Shown: positions 61,045-64,000 of the stretch, piece after piece
Layout of the letters: each line of letters starts with the position of its first letter
How positions within the stretch are numbered: the first letter of the stretch is position 1
NCBI GenBank assembly: GCA_018828145.1
Contig: JAHJWO010000044.1
Location: forward strand, 35,786 to 99,785
DNA: 64,000 bases
Origin: Alphaproteobacteria bacterium
Lineage (GTDB): Bacteria; Pseudomonadota; Alphaproteobacteria; Rhizobiales; Devosiaceae
Direction of reading: 5' to 3'
Position numbers and translations under genes: made by a program
The notes under the pieces: generated by a model
Databases searched by the model: none
Seen by the model: only the letters and a program-made list of their open reading frames with translations
What the model was told of the DNA's origin: nothing

Positions 61045-61501
61045 AGCTGGAGCTGGGGTTGAAGGCGACGGCGACGCCGGCCTTGCTGGCAGTGGCACGC
61101 AGGCCGGCGGCGTCGGCCGGGTTGTTGCGCCAGCCCGAGAAGGTCTCGGCAAAGGTGGCGTAGCCGGCCGAGAGCTTCATCACCGTCAGGCCCTGCGGGG
61201 TCTTGGGCGGGGTGCCGGTCTGGGCATATTGGTTGGCCAGGGCCTGTGCGGTGCCGTCGAGCGCGGCGTCGGGGGTCAAGGCCGGCAGGCCATTGGTGGC
61301 GCGATAGGCATTGATGATGGAAATGGCCTGGACGCGATCAAGGCTGGCGCCCGGCTGGTCCATGCGGGCCGACAGGCCCGGCGCCAGCGCGATGGCAGTG
61401 CCGCTGCCGCCGCCACCCATGCTGCAGGCGGCCAGGGTCAGGCCGGCCAGGAGGGCGGCGAGGGGCAGGATGGCCGGCTTGAAGGCATGCAAAACGGTCA
61501 T
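61010..61501 (-). CDS. CAP (SCP/PR1) domain lipoprotein
   Basis: A 163-residue protein. A lipobox LTLAAC follows a hydrophobic signal, so it is a predicted lipoprotein. Glycine/serine-rich GGGGSG leads to the CAP domain: SIINAYRATNGLPALTPDAALDGTAQALANQYA, then AGYATFAETFSGWRNNP and a closing GIHWVLVLGN. CAP proteins are extracytoplasmic with diverse roles; this one is unassigned. It overlaps tusA by 35 bp. Confidence 0.86.
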   Translation of the reverse strand: MTVLHAFKPAILPLAALLAGLTLAACSMGGGGSGTAIALAPGLSARMDQPGASLDRVQAISIINAYRATNGLPALTPDAALDGTAQALANQYAQTGTPPKTPQGLTVMKLSAGYATFAETFSGWRNNPADAAGLRATASKAGVAVAFNPSSSYGIHWVLVLGN

Positions 61502-61668
61502 GGGAAATCCTCGAAAAAAACAGCGTTGGGGCCGCATAGGGGGCCAGCAAGGCCAAAAGATGGTTGCCCTGTTCTAGCGCAACAGGCCCTGCCACGGCCT
61601 TAACGCGGCGATTTCGTCTTGCGCTGCGCCCCGGCGGGCGACTACAAGACGGAACAGTTATTTTGCAT

Positions 61669-61684
61669 CCCGATTTAAATCGGG
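61669..61684. promoter_or_regulatory. palindrome CCCGATTTAAATCGGG upstream of the ROK regulator
   Basis: A perfect 16-bp palindrome, 25 bp before the ATG at 61710, directly preceded by TTATTTTGC, which resembles a half-site of NagC-type ROK repressors. It probably serves autoregulation; this is inference from position. Confidence 0.5.
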
Positions 61685-61709
61685 TTTCCCAGCGAGCCCC
61701 GCGTCCTCC

Positions 61710-62921
61710 ATGAAGACCGCCGACCCCGAATTGATGCGGGCCATCAACCGCTTCCACGTGCTCGATACGATCCGGCGCCATGGCGCCATCGCCCGGGTGG
61801 AAATCGGCGAGCGCACGGACCTTTCGGCCACCACGGTCTCGGCGATCACGGCGGCCCTGCTCGATGACGGGCTGATCACGGTGCGGCACGAGGGCGATAT
61901 CCGCAGCCAGACGCTGCGGGGCCGGCCGCGCGTCATGCTGGCGCTCAATCCGCAGGCGGCCTGGGTGGTGGGGGCAAAGCTCGCCGCCAACCGCATCGTC
62001 TTTGTCGCCACCAATTTCCAGGGCGACGTGCTGGCCAGCCTGACCCTGCCGGTGCGGGTCGACCGGCTCCCTGCCGAGGTCATTGCCGACCTGGTCGAAG
62101 ATGGCGTGCGCCGCTGCGTGCTCGATGCGGGGCTGGTGTTGGGCCAGATCAAGACCATCGCGCTCAGCCTGCCGGGCATTGTCGAGCATGGCACCGGCAA
62201 GGTGCTGGCCAGCGGCATCCTGCGCGATCCCGATGTGTCGCTCAAGCAGGCTATCGCCACCCGCATGGGGATCGACACCATCATCGAGAGCGACGCCAAT
62301 GCCATCAGCATGGCGCAGCACTGGTTCGGCCGGGCGCGCGACCTCGACGATTTCGTCCTGGTGGCGGTCGAGGAAACGCTGGGCCTGGGCGTCATGCATG
62401 GCGGGCAATTGTTCCGCGGCGCGCATGGGCTGAGCCTGACGCTGGGCGACATGATCATGGGGGCGGGCGGCGACAATGCCGTCAAGCTGGCCGATCTTGC
62501 CAGCCAGCAGGTGATCCTTCAGTCCAGCCAGTCCGACCAGCAGATCGGCGAGGCGGTGCGGCTGGGCCAGGGCATGGCGCCGGTGCGCCGGCTGGTCGAT
62601 GCCGGCGACGAGGGCCTGTGCCTGGCCGCCGCCCGCGCCGGGGCGGCGCTGGGCATTGCCATTGCCAATCTGGTCGCTCTCTTTGCGCCGCCGCGCGTCA
62701 TTCTCGTCGGCTCCACCCTGGCTTTGGGCGAGCATCTGCTGGCGCCGCTGCGGGCGGCCTTTGCCAATGCCATTCCGGCGCCGCTGACGACCCTGGCCGA
62801 AATCGTTATCGACGAATCGGGCGATGAGCTCTGGGCGCGCGGCGCGGCCGCGGTTGCCCTGGGTGAACTTTATGGCTCGCCCTGGGGCACGACCGGCCCG
62901 GTGCGGCGGGCGCCACAATAA
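61710..62921 (+). CDS. ROK family transcriptional regulator (NagC/XylR type)
   Basis: A 403-residue protein. The N-terminal winged helix-turn-helix (about 10-60) has RVEIGERTDLSATTVSAITAALLDDGLI. The ROK sugar-kinase-fold domain follows (LSLPGIVEHGTGKVLAS, ESDANAISMAQHWFG, ILVGSTLALGEHL). The usual zinc motif CxCGxxGCxE and the GE-x-GH sugar-binding motif are not seen (here HGLSLTLGDMIM), so kinase activity is unlikely. It is followed 52 bp later by the ThuA-domain gene, presumably its target. Confidence 0.88.
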   Translation: MKTADPELMRAINRFHVLDTIRRHGAIARVEIGERTDLSATTVSAITAALLDDGLITVRHEGDIRSQTLRGRPRVMLALNPQAAWVVGAKLAANRIVFVATNFQGDVLASLTLPVRVDRLPAEVIADLVEDGVRRCVLDAGLVLGQIKTIALSLPGIVEHGTGKVLASGILRDPDVSLKQAIATRMGIDTIIESDANAISMAQHWFGRARDLDDFVLVAVEETLGLGVMHGGQLFRGAHGLSLTLGDMIMGAGGDNAVKLADLASQQVILQSSQSDQQIGEAVRLGQGMAPVRRLVDAGDEGLCLAAARAGAALGIAIANLVALFAPPRVILVGSTLALGEHLLAPLRAAFANAIPAPLTTLAEIVIDESGDELWARGAAAVALGELYGSPWGTTGPVRRAPQ

Positions 62922-62973
62922 TCTGTCGGCCGGATGCCGAATGGCGCCGGCTCAATCGCGTGAGGAGAAGCAA

Positions 62974-63615
62974 ATGCGGGAAGCACTCATCGTCTGGGGC
63001 GGCTGGAGCGGCCACGAGCCCGAGCAATGCGCCAGGATCTACAAGAGCTGGCTCGAGGAGGATGGCTTCAAGGTCTATGTCGAGGACACGACCGAGGCAT
63101 TTGCCGATCCCTCGATCCACGATCTCAGCCTCATCGTGCCCATCTTCACCATGAGCAAGATCGAGAAGGAAGAGGTCAGCAACCTCACCAAGGCGGTGGA
63201 AAACGGCGTGGGCCTGGCCGGGCACCATGGCGGCATGGCCGATGCCTTCCGCGATGCGGTCGATTACCAGTTCATGGTGGGCGGCCAGTGGGTGGCCCAT
63301 CCGGGCAATATCATCGACTATCGCGTCGATATCACCCGCCCCGACGATCCGATCACGGCCGGGGTCAGCAGCTTCCCCTATCGCTCAGAGCAATATTACA
63401 TGCATGTCGACCCCTCCAACGAGGTTCTGGCCACGACAACCTTTACCGGCGAACACGCCAGCTGGATCGACGGCGTCACCATGCCGGTGGTGTGGAAGCG
63501 CAAGCATGGCAAGGGCAGGGTATTCTATTCCTCGCTCGGCCATGTCTCGTCGGAATTCGCGGTGCCGGAAATGGCGACGATGCTGCGCAGAGGGGTGAAC
63601 TGGGCGGCACGGTGA
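62974..63615 (+). CDS. ThuA domain-containing protein
   Basis: A 213-residue protein with the ThuA (trehalose-utilisation) fold, a class-I glutamine-amidotransferase-like fold. Motifs: LIVWGGWSGHEPEQ, LSLIVPIFTMSKIEKEE, GVGLAGHHGGMADAF and YYMHVDPSNEVLATT, and near the end GRVFYSSLGHVSSEF. In the family a cysteine nucleophile is replaced, and activity on sugars has been proposed. GAGGAG precedes the ATG. It forms a unit with the ROK regulator, suggesting a role in sugar metabolism. Confidence 0.88.
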   Translation: MREALIVWGGWSGHEPEQCARIYKSWLEEDGFKVYVEDTTEAFADPSIHDLSLIVPIFTMSKIEKEEVSNLTKAVENGVGLAGHHGGMADAFRDAVDYQFMVGGQWVAHPGNIIDYRVDITRPDDPITAGVSSFPYRSEQYYMHVDPSNEVLATTTFTGEHASWIDGVTMPVVWKRKHGKGRVFYSSLGHVSSEFAVPEMATMLRRGVNWAAR

Positions 63616-63662
63616 TGGGGCTTTAGGCGCGTCTCGCGGGCCTGAGGGTAATGGCGGGGCGC

Positions 63663-63739
63663 TGGTGATCTCGGCGGGATTCGAACCCACGACCCCCGGA
63701 TTAGGAATCCGGTGCTCTATCCTGCTGAGCTACGAGACC
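63663..63739 (-). tRNA. tRNA-Arg (anticodon CCT)
   Basis: A 77-nt tRNA on the minus strand. Acceptor GGTCTCG pairs with CGAGATC, the D-loop contains AGCAGGATAGAGC, the anticodon arm is CCGGA-TTCCTAA-TCCGG, and the T-arm is GTGGG-TTCGAAT-CCCGC. The CCA end is encoded. It reads AGG. No integration signature (attL/attR or integrase) is visible beside it. Confidence 0.95.
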
Positions 63740-63837
63740 ACGGGTCCGGAAATACCAGTTCGGCTCGGTGCTTACAAGGTTGGGTTGGCGCCGGACGGAT
63801 TGGTCGTTGAGACTAGGTCGTGCCCCAGAGTGGAGCG

Positions 63838-63880
63838 GCACCTCCCCCTTTGATGGGGGAGGCTGGGGGGGTGCGGGAGC
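63838..63880. repeat. dispersed palindromic repeat family 1, copy 8
   Basis: CCTCCCCCTTTGATGGGGGAGG at 63841-63862, followed by CTGGGGGGGTGCGGGAG, much like the first unit of the copy at 23.65 kb. The remaining sequence to the right edge (63881-64000) shows no gene. Confidence 0.7.
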
Positions 63881-64000
63881 CCGGATTTCGGGGCAATAGC
63901 GCGCCCACCAAATCGACCCCACCCACAGATCGTCACCCTCGGGCTTGACCCGAGGGCTCTTCACTTGCCGAACGTCGGATAAGTGCAGTCCCCTCGGGTC

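Noticed and set aside
63665..63964. Small frames at the right edge
   Set aside because: They overlap tRNA-Arg and a repeat unit and encode no recognisable protein.
63663..64000. Genomic island boundary at tRNA-Arg(CCT)
   Set aside because: tRNA-Arg genes are common integration sites, but there is no integrase, no repeated tRNA 3' end and no change in composition within the window.

Overview
The window looks like chromosomal DNA of a GC-rich alphaproteobacterium of the order Hyphomicrobiales, most likely Devosiaceae (Devosia-like). The placement is inference from several things: the gene set (CpdR, DUF2125, a HIG1 protein beside the PduO-type adenosyltransferase, lysA/argH/tlpA and ftsEX/plsC neighbourhoods), a GAAC-N7-GAAC SOS box of the alphaproteobacterial type, and RIME-like intergenic mosaic repeats. 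I see no phage, insertion sequence, CRISPR array or replication origin. Nearly all of it is ordinary chromosome with short operons.

Layout. 1-168 is the 5' end of a leftward solute-binding protein gene. 0.4-4.8 kb is a glycine betaine/proline-type ABC importer with two tandem binding proteins and an intra-operonic terminator. 5-10.5 kb holds a GGDEF-EAL protein, a DUF442 protein and pyruvate carboxylase. 10.6-17.1 kb holds small proteins, ispG, a membrane diguanylate cyclase, an ispA-MOSC-ybaK operon and mtgA. 17-25.5 kb holds ChaC, DUF2125, tyrC-hisC, a methyltransferase/gloB pair, a small gene behind a sigma-54-type promoter, fumC and rpmF. 25.6-36.4 kb holds an SOS-controlled unknown gene, plsC, ftsEX, a zinc-ribbon protein with cpdR, lysA, a second ChaC, argH/tlpA, two tiny genes and a third GGDEF protein. 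36.4-44.8 kb holds a cobalamin adenosyltransferase, HIG1, a LysR/epimerase pair, gluQ, an AlkA-like glycosylase with an esterase, HNH, a ParDE-type toxin-antitoxin, dsbB, DUF72 and an outer-membrane protein.

45.0-52.7 kb is the most distinctive unit. It is a leftward cluster in which a BMP-type ABC importer (binding protein, two permeases, double ATPase) is interleaved with two isochorismatase-like amidohydrolases, one very like biuret hydrolase. It ends with an HpxZ/AtzH-like protein and a GntR regulator. Dyads with GCATACAA/TTGTATGC half-sites sit upstream of the first gene. I infer uptake and hydrolysis of a small urea polymer or related amide as a nitrogen source.

52.7-64 kb holds a penicillin-binding carboxypeptidase, a DJ-1/PfpI protein, a GH3 glycosidase divergent from an HxlR regulator, a MATE exporter, azlCD, tRNA-Leu(CAA), tusA, a CAP-domain lipoprotein, a ROK regulator with a ThuA protein, and tRNA-Arg(CCT). 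Two families of dispersed palindromic repeats decorate the intergenic spaces throughout.
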